Below are positions 36,055-48,545 of a stretch of DNA of 64,000 bases, piece by piece. The notes beneath the pieces were generated by a model. It was given only the letters and a program-made list of their open reading frames with translations. It was not told the origin of the DNA and did not search any database. This DNA is from Cylicocyclus nassatus. Taxonomy: Eukaryota; Nematoda; Chromadorea; Rhabditida; Strongylidae. The stretch spans positions 52,504,463 through 52,568,462 of the forward strand of contig CATQJL010000112.1 in NCBI GenBank assembly GCA_958299035.1, given 5' to 3'. Made by a program: the position numbers and the translations under genes. Positions within the stretch are counted from its first letter, which is position 1; each line of letters begins with the position of its first letter.

Positions 36055-37008
36055 TATTAGGTTGTCCGGAAATTAATGCCCGTTTTAAATTTCAACCGCA
36101 CTAAGTCATACACTTCTCACCACTAAATAGGTTGCAAAGTACCATTCGATAGAGCAAAGCAAGCTCTACAAGATGGCCATCTTGCTTTTGCAACAGCTCT
36201 CATCCATCTCGAGTTTCGAGCCGAAAACTAAAAAGACTCAGCAGGCCGAAAAATCGAAAAAAATCGTAACTCATTTCATAAAAGACCTACAAAAATTCTA
36301 ACTTGTTCACACAAACACTATCCACATAAGACATCAATATACGCCGTTGCCGTATTTTTTTCTCTGTTAGAAACCAAGAAAACGGAAATTTTCATGCATT
36401 TGCCAAAGTGATGCTGTGCCGTCCCCACATAGGTAATTGTATACCACAAGCCTGTAGAAGTACAGACTTAAATTTTCAGCTTTCTACAAGCTTTAGTTCT
36501 CGAGAAAATTGTATTTTAGCTTGGACCACCTAACTAGGTAAAGCTATATTCGGTATTTCTCGAGAACTAAAGCTTGTATAGAGCTGAAAATTTAAGTCTG
36601 TACTTCTACAGGCATGTGGTATACAACTACCTATGTGGGGACGGCACAGCATCACTTTGACAAATGCACGAAAATTTCCGTTTTCTTGGTTTCTAATGGA
36701 GGGAAAAATACGGCAAAGGCGTATGTTGATGTCTTATGTGAATAGTGTTTGCGTGAACAAGTTAGAATTTTTGTAGGTTTTTTATGAACTAAGTTACGAT
36801 TTTTTTCGATTTTTCGGGCTGCTGAGTCTTTTTAGTTTTTGGCTCGAAACTCGAGATGGATAAGAGCTATTGCAAAAGCAAGATGGCCATCTTGTAAAGC
36901 TTGCTTTGCTCTATCGAATGTTACTTTGCAATATATCTAGATATGAAGAGTGTTTGACTTACTGCGGTTGAAATTCAAAACGGGCATTAATTTCCGGACA
37001 ACCTAATA
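36055..37008. mobile_element. Mariner-like foldback element (TTAGGTTGTCCGG family, copy 2)
   Basis: TTAGGTTGTCCGGAAATTAA and its exact complement bound a nearly complete palindrome with its centre near 36545. TA flanks both ends. Same family as 2502-3151, but longer and less decayed. There is no transposase. The motif GAGCAAAGCAAGCTCTACAA occurs in both arms. Confidence 0.9.
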
Positions 37009-37362
37009 CAACCTTTACTATTTATGACGTCAGATGTTCAAACAACCTTCACTTTTGACGCCCTGTCTCTAGACTATCGAAGGTATGGTCAGGATGCTAA
37101 ACTGGTGTAAGTGATCTTACTATTTTGGTGCAGGGAAGTAGCGGAAAGTGAGGGCAGACGAGCATGGATGAGCATAAGAATCGGCACATCGGCTTGGTTT
37201 AAGACCTTCAGCCTCTCAAAAAACGTTCAGCGCAATTTTTGAGTTTGACGCATGCATAGTGACTGAATAAGAGTTTTATGCACCCTGATACAGGTAGAGC
37301 CATAGTTATGGTCACAATGAAAGTTTTCGGACCTCATAATCGGCTCAGTAGTTGCGCATGTA
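37009..37362. other. Spacer
   Basis: No feature was recognised. Confidence 0.4.
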
Positions 37363-39365
37363 ATCATCTACTATAATAATTCGCAGGCCCCCCCCCATCA
37401 AGTGTAAACATGTGGCTATGTCCGGCGATGACGTCACCAGTGACATCGTCACTGCCGGCGAGCATGTTTACAACCCCTTAGGGTTTAGAGAGCACCAGAC
37501 AATTCTGGAACTTTCTTTGAAAGGTCAATTTCACAAAAAAGTCAAAAACAAAAGAACTCAGACGTCGCAAAGCCAAATAAGCAACCTTTTGCCTCCAAAA
37601 CTGTGCATCACATAGACACCACCTTGCATTACGTATGCTTCGGTCGCCTTTCATGTTAGGTTCACTTCACTCATCAACCGTACCCAAAGTCAAAGTGGTA
37701 TTCATCCCAACACTCTCTATCCACCATTACTGTTGCATCTTTTGAAGTCTATCCCAAATCTCTTCTTGTCCCAATGGTTGCTCTGTCACTTCTATTATCA
37801 TCGAGTTTACATTCTGAAAGTTCTTCCCTCCATGCTTATTGGTAGCTTTGAGCGCTAGATACGCGGAAATCGGTCTTTTTCTCTCTCCCTCTATGAGTTT
37901 TCTCTTCTTTGAGCTTAATTCATTGCTCCAGTGTCTTCATGTCAAAGAAAAATCATCTACTATTAATTCGCAGGTCCCCCCCCCCCCCCATCAAGTGTAA
38001 ACATGTGGCTATGTCCGGCGATGACGTCACCAGTGACATCGTCACTGCCGGCGAGCATGTTTACAACCCCTTAGGGTTCAGAGAGCACCAGACAATTCTG
38101 GAACTTTCTTTGAAAGGTCAATTTCTCAAAAAAGTCGAAAACAAAGGAATTCGTCGCAATTCAATCCATTGAACGATTCACTACCGCCGGCGGGCATGTT
38201 TACAATCCCTTAGGGTTCAGAGAGCGCCAGACAGTTCTGGAACTTTCTTTGAAAGGTCAATTTCACAAAAAAGTCAAAAACAAAAGAACTCAGACGTCGC
38301 AAAGCCAAATAAGCAACCTTTTGCCTCCAAAACTGTGCATCACATAGACACCACCTTGCATTACGTATGCTTCGATCGCCTTTCATGTTAGGTTCACTTC
38401 ACTCATCAACCGTATCCAAAGTCAAAGTGGTATTCATCCCAACACTCTCTATCCACCATTACTGTTGCATCTTTTGAAGTCTATCCAAATCTCTTCCTGT
38501 CCCAATGGTTGCTCTATCACTTCTATGATCATCGAGTTTACATTCTAAAAGTTCTTCCCTCCATGCTTATTGGTAGCTTTGAGCGCTAGATACGCGGAAA
38601 TTTGTCTTTTTCTCTCTCTCTATGAGTTTTCTCTTCTTTGAGCTTAATTCATTGCTCCAGTGTCTTCATGTCAAAGAAAAATGGTAAAACAATTTAGGGG
38701 ATCAGTAGTTATCTCAGGAACTGCTGGCTTTGCTTTCAAGCCTTCTTCGTTCTTATATCGTTACCTTCAAACATTGTTTCCAAGTCAAATTCGTTGTTGC
38801 ACAGAAACGCAGAAATTGTTTTGATCTTCTAAAATCTATCGACCTTGCTGCACTCTGAGATCTGTTTAGTTTCAATCATTGTCTCAACTCTAAACACTGT
38901 TTCCGTGTCAAAGGCGTCGCATAAGACTATATCGTAACCTAACAAATCGCTGCATTCTAACTTTTTCTCCAGTCTTAATTTTAGCACTGTAAGATGCACT
39001 TTCATCTATCACAAAAAAATTAAAAACGCAATAGAGTTGCCTATTTCAACGAGTTTCGTTCGTTCAACAATCTAATCCAGATATGAACGATTCACTACTG
39101 CCGGTGAGCATGTTCACCAGACAGCTCTGGAACTTTTTTTGAAAAGTCAATTTCACAAAAAAAGTCAAAAACAAAAAAATTTGTCGCAATTCAGTCCATA
39201 TAAGAACGATTCACTACTGCTGGGGGCAAGCCACCCCTTAGGGTTCAGAGAGCACTAGCCAGTTCTGGAACTTTCTTTGAAAGGTCAATTTCACAAAAAA
39301 GTCGAAAACAAAAGAATTCAGACGTCGCAAAGCCAAATAAGTAACCTTTTGCCTCAAAAACTGTA
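37363..39365 (+). repeat. Decayed tandem array, about 595-bp unit plus partial copies
   Basis: Unit A is 37363-37957 and begins ATCTACTATAATAATTCGCAGG followed by a C run. A second start at 37957 has the same words and C run. After about 200 bases it jumps to another copy (about 38180-38690) that repeats unit A's tail in order. Short partial copies follow at about 39100-39175 and 39225-39365. The common core contains GGCGAGCATGTTTACAACCC, CTTAGGGTT and TTCTGGAACTTTCTTTGAAA. The frame reading DDVTSDIVTAGEHVYNPLGF is conserved between the first two copies only because the DNA is. I do not regard it as a protein gene. Confidence 0.85.
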
Positions 39366-40832
39366 TCACATAGTTGCAGCAAAAATATCCTTAAAACATC
39401 GCTGGGAGAAAGTGTATTCAAGAAAATCGTGATAAAAGTGTGCGCTATTTCCCTGACATGTAACCAGAAATAAGTGTGAAAATTCGAAAACGATTTTTAA
39501 CACATAGATCGCATTTTGCATCACAAAGAGAACCTTAAAACTGAAAGAAACTGCTTTAAAAGATGTGCAAGTTGCATATGTTTATCAAAATATGGTGAAC
39601 TGGCGTGAGACATGGTGACCATTCAGAGGGAAACGTAACAAACCCACCTAACCTATGCACTACAGTAGCATACGCAAAATCATTATTCCTTACAAACCCA
39701 ACGAATTCCCACTACATTTGAGCCCTTTCGTCAAGCAACTGTCCAATCTTATGTTCCCATTCTTGTGTAGACCGCGTGCTACCATACCTCAGATTCCGAT
39801 CATTCAAAAGCAACATCAATCTACTTTGATTCTACCTTCGAAGAAATTTCGGATACGAGGAGCACATGCGTATCACAACTTTCCCATGATCAGAAAATCG
39901 TCAGAAGCTTTTGCAGTAATAAAACTGAGTTTCCCTAGAAGAGCTTTTTTCTGATGATATATGACCAATCTAGCACATGATGATTTTTCTAGCAATCGGT
40001 GCAAACTGCATTTTCTGGGCTTTCATTGTTTATTCTGCCGTGCGCGATTTATCCAGCCAGGACCCTCCTAAGGGCAATAAAATGGCGAAAAAGCACAGGA
40101 TTCTGTAAACATGCAAGTTCCCGATCACGCGTTGTCCATAAACGTTCCCGACTTCATGGACAAGCCGCTACATCACTGCTACGCTAGGCACGATCTTGCG
40201 CAAGTTCTCAAAGCCCGAGAATAAGTCTTTCTGTGCTATCGTACAGATAACGCTTAGGGCTAGAGACTAAGAATTATGAACCAGCGAACGAAGAGGTGAC
40301 AGCTGGTTTTTTTTTTGGATTTGGTAGAAGTCAGTGTATAACTCGTGCTAAGTCAAGCAACATCTTCGGTTCAAATTTTCTCATGTTTTATAGTATGGTC
40401 TGCGAATCTGCGGAATTTTCCAAACGCTGCTACTGTGTTTCGGAGACAATTTGTCAAAAGTCATGCTAAGGTTTGCTGCAGTTTGTCATTCTTGTGTGCG
40501 ACTCTGATGTGCAGAAGTATCAAAATAATTGTTCAACTTACATAGATGTCATTTGCAAAACGAAAGATAATTTCATCTTTTTTAATTTATAACACAAGTT
40601 AAGGGCTTACGAATACTTGTGGTGGAAGAATCAAATAAATGTTATGTTCTGCAAAATTAACACATTCACTATTCTATTATAGAGACGTCCATAATCAGCA
40701 AAGCGGTTAACTTACCAATATGGCATATGGCACGAAGTGCGCTCATTTTGACGGAAGCTAAGAAGGAAACTGTCCCATAAGTGTGTACCAAACTTGACTT
40801 TCCACCTTTGACCTGAAGACAAAACTGGCTCT
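39366..40832. other. Intergenic DNA; unassigned short ORFs
   Basis: The frame beginning ATG at 39979 reads MIFLAIGANCIFWAFIVY, a plausible single membrane segment, but stops after about 42 residues with no partner exon I could justify. The ORF at 39655-39954 has no motif. I call no gene here. Confidence 0.35.
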
Positions 40833-41175
40833 TAAAGGCACCGTTTACCCAGATTCCCGACTTCCAGGTTTTTGTCGTTTCATGGCCTTCTCATACCCAT
40901 GATTCCGAATATGAAATCGAGAATCCGCGAAGACCTCGACGATCCCCGTTCTGGAGAACCCACAGGCCGGCTTTCCGGAACGGTGATTGGATGGGCGCGT
41001 ATGGATGGGGAGGGCGGTGCCATCGGGGGTCCTCGTACACTCTCGTTATTCCGGAACGATTTTCTCGCTTTCAAAGAGACATTTTCCGCAGCGACTTGGG
41101 CACTGTGTTGATAGGGGGTTCCTACCATATGCTGCCAAAAGCTCAAGACCCTCAACTTAGGGGACGATGCCTTTA
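40833..41175. mobile_element. Short element with AAAGGCA.. ends
   Basis: The left end TTAAAGGCACCGTTTACCC and right end GGACGATGCCTTTAA are diverged inverted termini. The body matches 32398-32737 in reverse orientation. It has no long internal pairing and no transposase. Both-strand ORFs at 40872-41176 are shadows. Confidence 0.7.
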
Positions 41176-41759
41176 ATTGAATCAGAAGCAGACATTTATC
41201 AAGCTCAGTTCTTCTCGAAGCAGCGCTATCGGAGTTAGAGCTTCAATTTTGTATAGACTCAAGTAGTTTCTTATTGTCGTGGTGTCAGGGAGCTCAATAC
41301 GGCAGAACTTGAGTTAGCCTGATATCATCTATGGCTCTAGTAAAGATAGAGGTCATTGTAGGACGAATAACTTACAGAGGTTTCAAATAAGGAGCGAAAG
41401 CTAGAAAGCTTGTGTGAATAAAATCTTGACAGTCCGATCAGGCAGACATGTAATGATTGAGGACTGGGACTAGAGATTAAGCCATGCAAACTTGTTTCAC
41501 GCTAATAGATAAAATCAAATCTACCATTCTCGCCATTTGTTTTCTTTATTCTGGTCAAACCATCTGGCCTTCAGTTACTCTCTCAAGCATAATTTCTTTC
41601 AAAACTAGCAGGAATAGTAACTTTTCCAATTTTTTTGCGTACATATTTTCTCATTATCAACTCGACAGTCCCATGCAATATAACGCATCCTTTCCAAGGT
41701 TCTACCGGTTTACATCAAAAACTTTACCCAAGTAAATAATCTAACAATGCATGTTATAG
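41176..41759. other. 5' flank of the fucosyltransferase gene
   Basis: No upstream exon was recognised. The ORF at 41484-41735 ends 24 nt before the gene's ATG and has no family motif. Confidence 0.4.
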
Positions 41760-44700
41760 ATGCGAACCATTCTTTTTGAATCCTTATTAAACACATCAAA
41801 ACGCAATATCCGCAATCCTGTTTCATTTACACTATTGCTCATATCGGTTATGTTACTATATTACCTACATTTGGATAGTTCTCAAAATATAAGCAGTATA
41901 TCTTTTGCATCACCTCAGGTTTGCAATAACTTAGTCGATAAATTTTGCGGCACTGACCTTACACTATAGTTTAGGAAATTCCTCTGATTGTTACTTGGAC
42001 GGGATTTTGGAGAAGCTCATTGGAACAAGAAATGCTTTTTGGGAAAGATTGCAAGGTCAAATGCAAAGTCATTGACAGAAATAAGCTAAAGCTTTAGTTA
42101 GAACTTCTTATTGTTATATGCACTGCATGACCAATACGTACGGTTCGAAACTTTAGCAGTCAAAGGGCTTCGGCCTATCTGCTACATGGTCCCAACATAG
42201 ACCTTCTCAACCTGCCAGAGCAAAGTCCGGATCATCTCATTGTTCTTTTCGTGACGGAATCGCCGATGCGCATGAAGAGGAATTTCAATCAGATGTACAA
42301 AGTGAGTGCCACCCATTTAGATAATGTTCACTTCTATTTTTTCCACTTGCTTTTATTACAAAAAAAAACCGAAGTAAAATTCTAGAGTGCAAAAGGAGCA
42401 TTTGCATTGATGAAAAATATCCTATCATACAATGTTTTCTGAGGCTATCCATGCCTGCTTATTTGATGCTTTTCTTTTATTAGGAAAAAATCCACGGCAC
42501 TCTATTTTTCACCAAGAATGCCTTATTTTTATGGTGGAACAATACAACCTTTTCAGCCAAATATAACAAAAAACGCTAGACAAATGCATAGTGCCTTTGG
42601 TAATTTGCAAAACAATGAAGGAAAGAAGCCACATCGTCTAAGTCTCTTTATGTAGTCAATAAAGCTGTGTGGTTTTGCAGGTTCCGCCGAATTACTTCAA
42701 CGCCACTATGACATATACAAGAAATTCGCGTTACTTTCATCCTTTTGGTCAGTTTGAACTTCGATCATCAAACGATCCAGTCGACTCTGTTTTTACACAG
42801 AAGCAGGTAAATTAGCATTTTATGTAACTGTCAGCGTTTAAATGTTCATTCTTGCTTGAATTTATTTTTCAAATGTTGTTGGACGTACAAAAAATTTGTT
42901 CACCTCTGTATAAAATTCTAAATACCAGAAATATAGCCATTAAGCGCCTTCTTGTGAAACATGGCTTCGGATTAATCTTACTTGCTCTTGAACTACGACT
43001 TTATCAGCCTTGCATAGCATTATAAAAAAATTGTATCTGTTTTCTTTTTAGGATGTACAAAAGTCAAATGATTATCAAATGAACATGCATTGCGTCGCTC
43101 TTCTTCTACATTATACTTGATCTTATTCTCTCATTGTTCGCGCGCTATGAGTATAAGCAATTAACAATGATCAGGAAAGAAAGCGCCAAGCCATTTTTGA
43201 TAAGATTCGCAAGAACTGAGTATATGTACATGTTTTTGCTCACATGACAAATCAGTACAGAAAAGTCTACCTTGTCGCTCCAGGACCGCTTAGCCCAAAA
43301 TTTCTCATAAGACAAAGATCCAAGAACTGTCAAAATCGCATTAGATGTAGTCATTTTACTTTTGACAGTTCAATCCAAAAGTGATTTCAAATGCAAGCCA
43401 CCCATTACATCAATCTTGCCAGTAAGTCTTGAAAAGTTTCCAGATCTTGGATGGATAAGACAAGCGAAGCGTGGTATGGCATCGTTTTTGCATTCTTTTG
43501 CTAAGCTGTAGGATTCAGACTGCGCTGAAGTGCAGACTTTTGACATGAGTTAAGAATTGAGCTTCGGGAGTCAGAACGTTTGCCATCACAGTCTAAGCCT
43601 GGGAGTATCTAAATACACCCTCAAACTAAGAAAAAACGGTGAGTATGGCGACATTTTGCTAATGATTTTACAAACTGAAAGTGTAAAGCAAAATTCTCTT
43701 TCGGCCGAATTTCGCTGGTTCGCTCACCACCCTGCTGGCTAGTTTACGAAAATTATGAGTCGAAATGAGCTGGTAACTAAACTAGTAAGTATTCAAGCTT
43801 GACTAGTCCTTTTGATCCAAATTTATTCATAAAAGAGCATTTCGTTGAGCAGAGGTTTGATTCGCTTGCACAACGATTCGATTCATAGGTTTTGCCTGAA
43901 ATTCGCTGAGCATAGCGGTGTATTTTGAAAAGCGACTATTTTCCAAAATATGTACGTTACGAGGATGAACTGTGAGCTTACTGGCATTTGCAGCTCCTCG
44001 ATGCGCTCAAGAGAAAAACCAAAGGCTCTCTATTCTTCATTTCACACTGCCACTCAACTTCGAATCGTGAGGAGAAGATCAGGTTTGAACGAATTTGCAA
44101 ATTTTGCAGCCAACTAGTATGCGTGTTCAGAGAGTTGAGCAAATATACCGAAATCACCCCACGAGGCAAATGTGAGGAAATTCTTTCCGTAAATAACGCC
44201 ACGGGGAGTGCTTTGTGCAAGTCAGATTGCGGCGACAACGATCTGATAGGTTTTTTTTTGAATATACTAGGACTATAAACTATTCGTGAAAGAAATTGAC
44301 AAGTTTTGCAGCCACTCATCGCTTTTACATTGCATTTGAAAATAGCATTTGCGACGACTATGTCACGGAAAAGTTCTTCTTGAGAATCTCGCAACTGCTG
44401 GTTCCTGTGGTGTTGCGAAGACAAATTTGTCAAGGTAAAATAAGAGAAAAGAAAAAGTAATTTTGTAACTACCATTCAGAAGCTGGAATTCCACCCGGAT
44501 CCTTCATTGCAGTGGACGATTTCGATACTCTTGAAGCTTTAGGAAGATACTTGAATTACTTACGCAGAAATGACACAGCTTATCTAAGGTAGGGTTAAGG
44601 AGTTTTAGTGCGAGTTTCAATCTCTGCAAGAAAAGTGTTGATCAGTTGTATACTGAGAGCTATTGGCTTTCTACTTTGAGTAAAAGCTGCTGTATGACGA

Positions 44701-46910
44701 AGGTGAGAAGCAGTAACAGTCGAGCGGACGCGAACGCGGCGCGCGTGTCCTCACCGTCGTAATATTTGCGTCTCATGCGCTCTGCGGCTAATCAAACAGA
44801 GTTCGCGCCCAAAGATATTGCGCCTTCGTCATGCAGCAGCCTATAAACTATCACACGCGCTGTTTCAGGTTATTTAAGAAATGATCTAATAAATGCATCC
44901 GTATATATATATATATATATATATATATCAAGGGCAGTCAAAGCAGCCTTAAATAATTTCGCAAGGAATATACACTCAACATCCATGAAAACCATTTCGC
45001 ATTTTCGTAGATAGCAAAAAGACGAAATAAATTAAAGGAAGCGAAATCTCCCCTTTTAATTATCTGTGGACCCCTCTAATGCGTTTTCACTAGTTCTGGG
45101 TTATCGCAAGAGCGACCACTTTTGGATTCCCTCCATTTCGTCTATCTTTTGCCGAAACGATGATCAATGCTTGCTGACCTACCAAGTTTGGCATTTTTTG
45201 TACATGCGAGCTCCTCTTCATTTCTCGCTTTGTGAGTGTGCTTTATTCATTTATTCACACGATAAAAAGAAGTGCAAAAAAAGGAAAAGCGCGTATCACA
45301 TAAGAGCTGCGATAAGCTTGTCCTACTTTGCGTTCTGAAAATTCTAACAATAAGAAAGCAAACACAACATACGATGTCCATTCTATGGTGGTGGCTTATG
45401 AAGTGGCTATAACGCTTTAGTCATTTTATCTGTGTTACCAGTGTTACCCGTGTTACTCGCATTACCCGTGTTACTGGTGTTACCAATGTTATTCTTGTTA
45501 ATCGTGTTACCGGTGTTAATGTGTTGCCGCTTTTATTGCTATCGAATAGTAAAATGATCACAATACAGTCTCATCTCAAAACGCATTATCACTGACTGGG
45601 AGTAACACTAGTAACACAAGTAACACGGGTAACACTGGTACAGGGTAACAAGAGTAACACGAGTAACACCAGTACACCGATAACATGGGTGAAACGGGTA
45701 GAGTATAGCCAAAGCCAACAAGGTGCAAAAATTTGTACATCTTGATAATGAGCTACAGCTGATAGCAAACAAAGAATGACGAACTCACGAAATGCTCACA
45801 TAAGCTGAAACCTAAGACGAGAAGAATGGAGCTTTGTTGGCTTATTTTCGAGGTCCAAAACTTATCCAACCAAAAGTGTGACAATTGCTCGCTCAAGGGA
45901 CTGTCCGAGCTATCCCAGAAGTATGTTTGCTTTCGTAAAGGCCTAGCATAGTCACACCCAATCTCGAAATCCGATTACCACTAAGCGTTTTTGTTTCAAA
46001 TTCTGGAGTACCTTGTTGTACTTGCAAAAGGTGGCTCACTTTTGTTTCCCTTCCTTTAAAAAAGAATGGCACTGTAACCAAAAATAGATTAAAAATGTCT
46101 ATGTATACAAAGCAGAATATCTGCGTGTCTGTCTGTGCACATTTCCCATAGTCATCAAGGATGTGCAGTGAAACTCACTCTGATCTGCTGGTCATCAAGA
46201 TATGGTTAGGACGGTAGGAAGCGAACCCAAGACGAGCAGAATCAAAAGAAGGGTAAATTTCGCTACATGAGAGATCAAGCACGACGGACTGGCTTCAGAA
46301 CGAGGTGGAAGCCAGGATGCCAGGTCGTCTGATATAAAATGTTATAAAGTTTTACTAAAGTCGTCACAAAAAAAAGTAACTTGCACTTTGTCCACGTAGA
46401 AAAAAACAACAATGCCGCAATAATTTTTTTTCAATTGAGTGTACTCACGGCTTCAGCCATACAGCCAAAAAAACTTCGAAGGAAAATTCTCACCAGTTAC
46501 TGTACACTAAATTTGTTCATTTTGGTTCCAGTCCAGAACTTGGTCACTTATACAAGTGTTATAAATGGTACATAGGGAAAGAAAGTAAACTTTCATAAAT
46601 TGCTTCTTTATTTTGCTAACTTGCTTTAAGTTTTAAATGATTATAGGGGGGGGGTGGATCTTGCCTTAGCTGATCGTAAGCTAGATATATGTTGTGTTTC
46701 GTACTACATGTTTCCCCTCCACTCTGTTTAAATTGACGCAACAACTCCAACAATAGCAATTCTAGGTACTTTGAATGGACGAAGACTTATCGAAAGCCAA
46801 GTACATATTCAAATAATGCTCTATGCAAGCTCTGCGAGGACAACTACAGCAAAGAAAACTTGATCATAGATGACATCAAGAAAGATTTCGGTATAGATCA
46901 GTGTTCTTGA
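41760..46910 (+). CDS. Alpha-1,3-fucosyltransferase (GT10 family), 8 exons
   Basis: Exons: 41760-41918, 41975-42096, 42157-42301, 42681-42806, 43994-44249, 44312-44434, 44480-44588, 46766-46910. They total 1185 nt, 394 residues. All junctions are GT/AG with matching phases. The enzyme should move fucose from GDP-fucose to N-acetylglucosamine in glycans, in the Golgi. Residues 19-37 (PVSFTLLLISVMLLYYLHL) form the type II signal anchor. Family landmarks in order: IPLIVTWTGFW; FVTESP; PPNYFNATMTYTRNSRYFHPFG; SLFFISHCHSTSNREEKI; ITPRGKC; and the acceptor/GDP-fucose motif HRFYIAFENSICDDYVTEKF (272-291) with LLVPVVLRR. These are followed by PPGSFIAVDDFDTLEALGRYL and YFEWTKTYR, then a Cys-containing tail ending DQCS. 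The exon 2 frame would stop across its donor, which supports that donor. AATAAA at 47001 is a likely poly(A) signal. The last intron (2177 bp) contains the left border of the 11.3 kb inverted duplication. Fucosyltransferase identity is firm; linkage specificity is by family only. Confidence 0.92.
44685..44843. repeat. Small GC-rich foldback in fucosyltransferase intron 7
   Basis: AGCTGCTGTATGACGAAGG pairs with CCTTCGTCATGCAGCAGC around a GC-rich loop. Confidence 0.65.
44901..44928. repeat. (TA)n microsatellite
   Basis: About 13 TA units in intron 7 of the fucosyltransferase gene. Confidence 0.95.
45427..45712. repeat. Inverted pair of 9-bp minisatellites
   Basis: 45427-45530 is an array of about 9-bp units of the form GTGTTACCN. 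45600-45710 is an array of GTAACACNN units, the reverse complement. The two arrays can pair across about 70 bases. Intron 7 of the fucosyltransferase gene. Confidence 0.85.
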
Positions 46911-47000
46911 TTTTCATAAAGTGGAGCTTTTTCTATCAGCATTCATCTACATTGCTGCTAAAGAGAATGATGTTTGGTGTACATAACGTTTATAGGTTGT

Positions 47001-47006
47001 AATAAA
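47001..47006 (+). terminator. Poly(A) signal AATAAA of the fucosyltransferase gene
   Basis: A canonical AATAAA lies 91 nt after the stop codon at 46908-46910. Its mirror copy lies in the right arm. Confidence 0.55.
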
Positions 47007-47604
47007 ACTCTATACATGGCTAAACCATTTTTGATCAACTTAGTTGCACATAACACCGTGCATTCTCAAGTTTCATTTTTAGGCAAGTAGGTTTACTGCT
47101 AAAACTATCTCGATAAAGTTACCACATAAGCGTTTTTACCATATAAGCGTTCAACTGTACAAGCATAAAAACTCTTCTGACCACGAACTCTGTGTGGACA
47201 TATTTGTTCCACTCAAATTTCATCGTACCATGTATATTTGTTGTTAGTTCTGTTGCCAACGCACTTTCAAGTTTATGAATACAAGTATACTCAATGCATC
47301 ACGCAGTTGCGGTGATCATAAATCATTAGCATGACTTGACATTATCTTGATACAAGGTTTGAGTATGAGTAGATTAGACAGAATGTATTTGCGTACACTG
47401 CACTCAACACGCGACCGCTCATAATTCGCTTGCGCATAGCAGCTAATGAAGACAGACTTGGAATATCAAGAAGATATATAGGAATTACTAGCTGGCACTC
47501 GGCTCCCCCCGGTACTGTCAAAACATTACGATGAGGGTTACCGCTATTTTGTACAACCTTTCCCACGTTTACAAACCCTATGCCCCTTTGTTCTTCCGAT
47601 CAGT

Positions 47605-47790
47605 GCCCAACTACCTCTGTGCCAACTCCAAGCCCAGCAGCTCAAACTCTGCAGAAGATCGATAAAAGTAATAAATGATTCCAAAAACTAAAATCGTATT
47701 CGTGATCAGCATGCTCACTTACCCCCAGTAAAAACTCCCAGCCCCGCGGCTCAAACCTTGCAAAAGATCATAAAATCGATCAAGGTAGTT
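47605..47790. repeat. Minisatellite, ~115-bp unit, left arm (about 1.5 copies)
   Basis: Units contain GCATGCTCACTTACCCCC, AACTCC.AGCCC.GC.GCTCAAAC and ATCGATAAAAGTAAT. The right arm has about 3.5 copies (55137-55560). The same unit recurs at 58610-58720 and 60060-60350, linking these to one element family. Confidence 0.75.
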
Positions 47791-48291
47791 GACCATTTCA
47801 AGAACTGATAAACTCGACTGCATGAAATCGTCTGGGTTGCTGAAGGCTGAACGCACGCAACTGTGCCTGCAACGCGGCTGACGAGTACTGGCGCTATGAT
47901 GACTCATGCGCGCGGATGCCAACGTTAGCCAATCTAAGCTGGGTGCAGTGCAGTTTGCGGAACCCATCAACTTGCCGCCTAAAAGGAGGTAAGTGGTCAA
48001 TTTGCCAATAGCACTTTCTAATGTCAAGATTATAGGTATACGCCCTCGATGCCACCGAAAGTTCCACCACCGACCTCAACCCCCTCGAGCAATGAGCTGC
48101 AGCGTATGACACGGGCATTCAAAAACATGCTTGATCAAGAGCTTAAGGAAAAAGAAAACAAGTTTAACACAGACACTCTTACCATTGCCTAAGTTGAAAA
48201 GTTGTATAATGTTGAAAAATTCCTGTCGAAAAACTGTTGAGTAACCATAAACTTTCTTGTGAGCCACGCAGGTTTGTTAAGGTATTTATTA

Positions 48292-48329
48292 GGTCTAACG
48301 TTTCGGCAATAATGCCTTCCTCAGAGACC
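48292..48329 (-). ncRNA. Hammerhead ribozyme motif (left-arm copy)
   Basis: Identical to the right-arm motif at 54598-54635 but on the - strand: GGTCT / CTGAGGA / GGC loop GCC / GAAACGTT / AGACC. It lies downstream of the Penelope endonuclease. See the right-arm entry for the fold. Confidence 0.75.
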
Positions 48330-48545
48330 TGAAAGAAAGTCTCACACTAGTTTTTGCCCTATATGATAAAATCTCTCCTCTTGACCAGCCTAGTTCGACC
48401 CCTAGGAGCAAACAAGCGGAGACATTACACGACAATCAATACCGAAATCTCCACCGACAGCGCAACGACGTTCAAACTCCACTGGTGGTAAAAGACTACA
48501 GCTGACCGATATGGACAGCTTAAGCAGTAGTGGAGATGATATCTA

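Noticed and set aside
37412..38172. Repeated DDVTSDIVTAGEHVYNPLGF frame as a possible gene family
   Set aside because: Two tandem DNA copies explain the identity; frames end at different places and no motif or splice context supports a gene.
39979..40106. Short frame starting MIFLAIGANCIFWAFIVY as a small membrane protein
   Set aside because: Only ~42 codons, no partner exon or homology; chance is likely in 64 kb.
47719..48118. Identical ORFs in the left arm and at 54806-55205 (for example ..SANCTAPSLDWLTLASARM..)
   Set aside because: Conservation comes from the DNA palindrome; the frame overlaps the minisatellite and is not a known protein.
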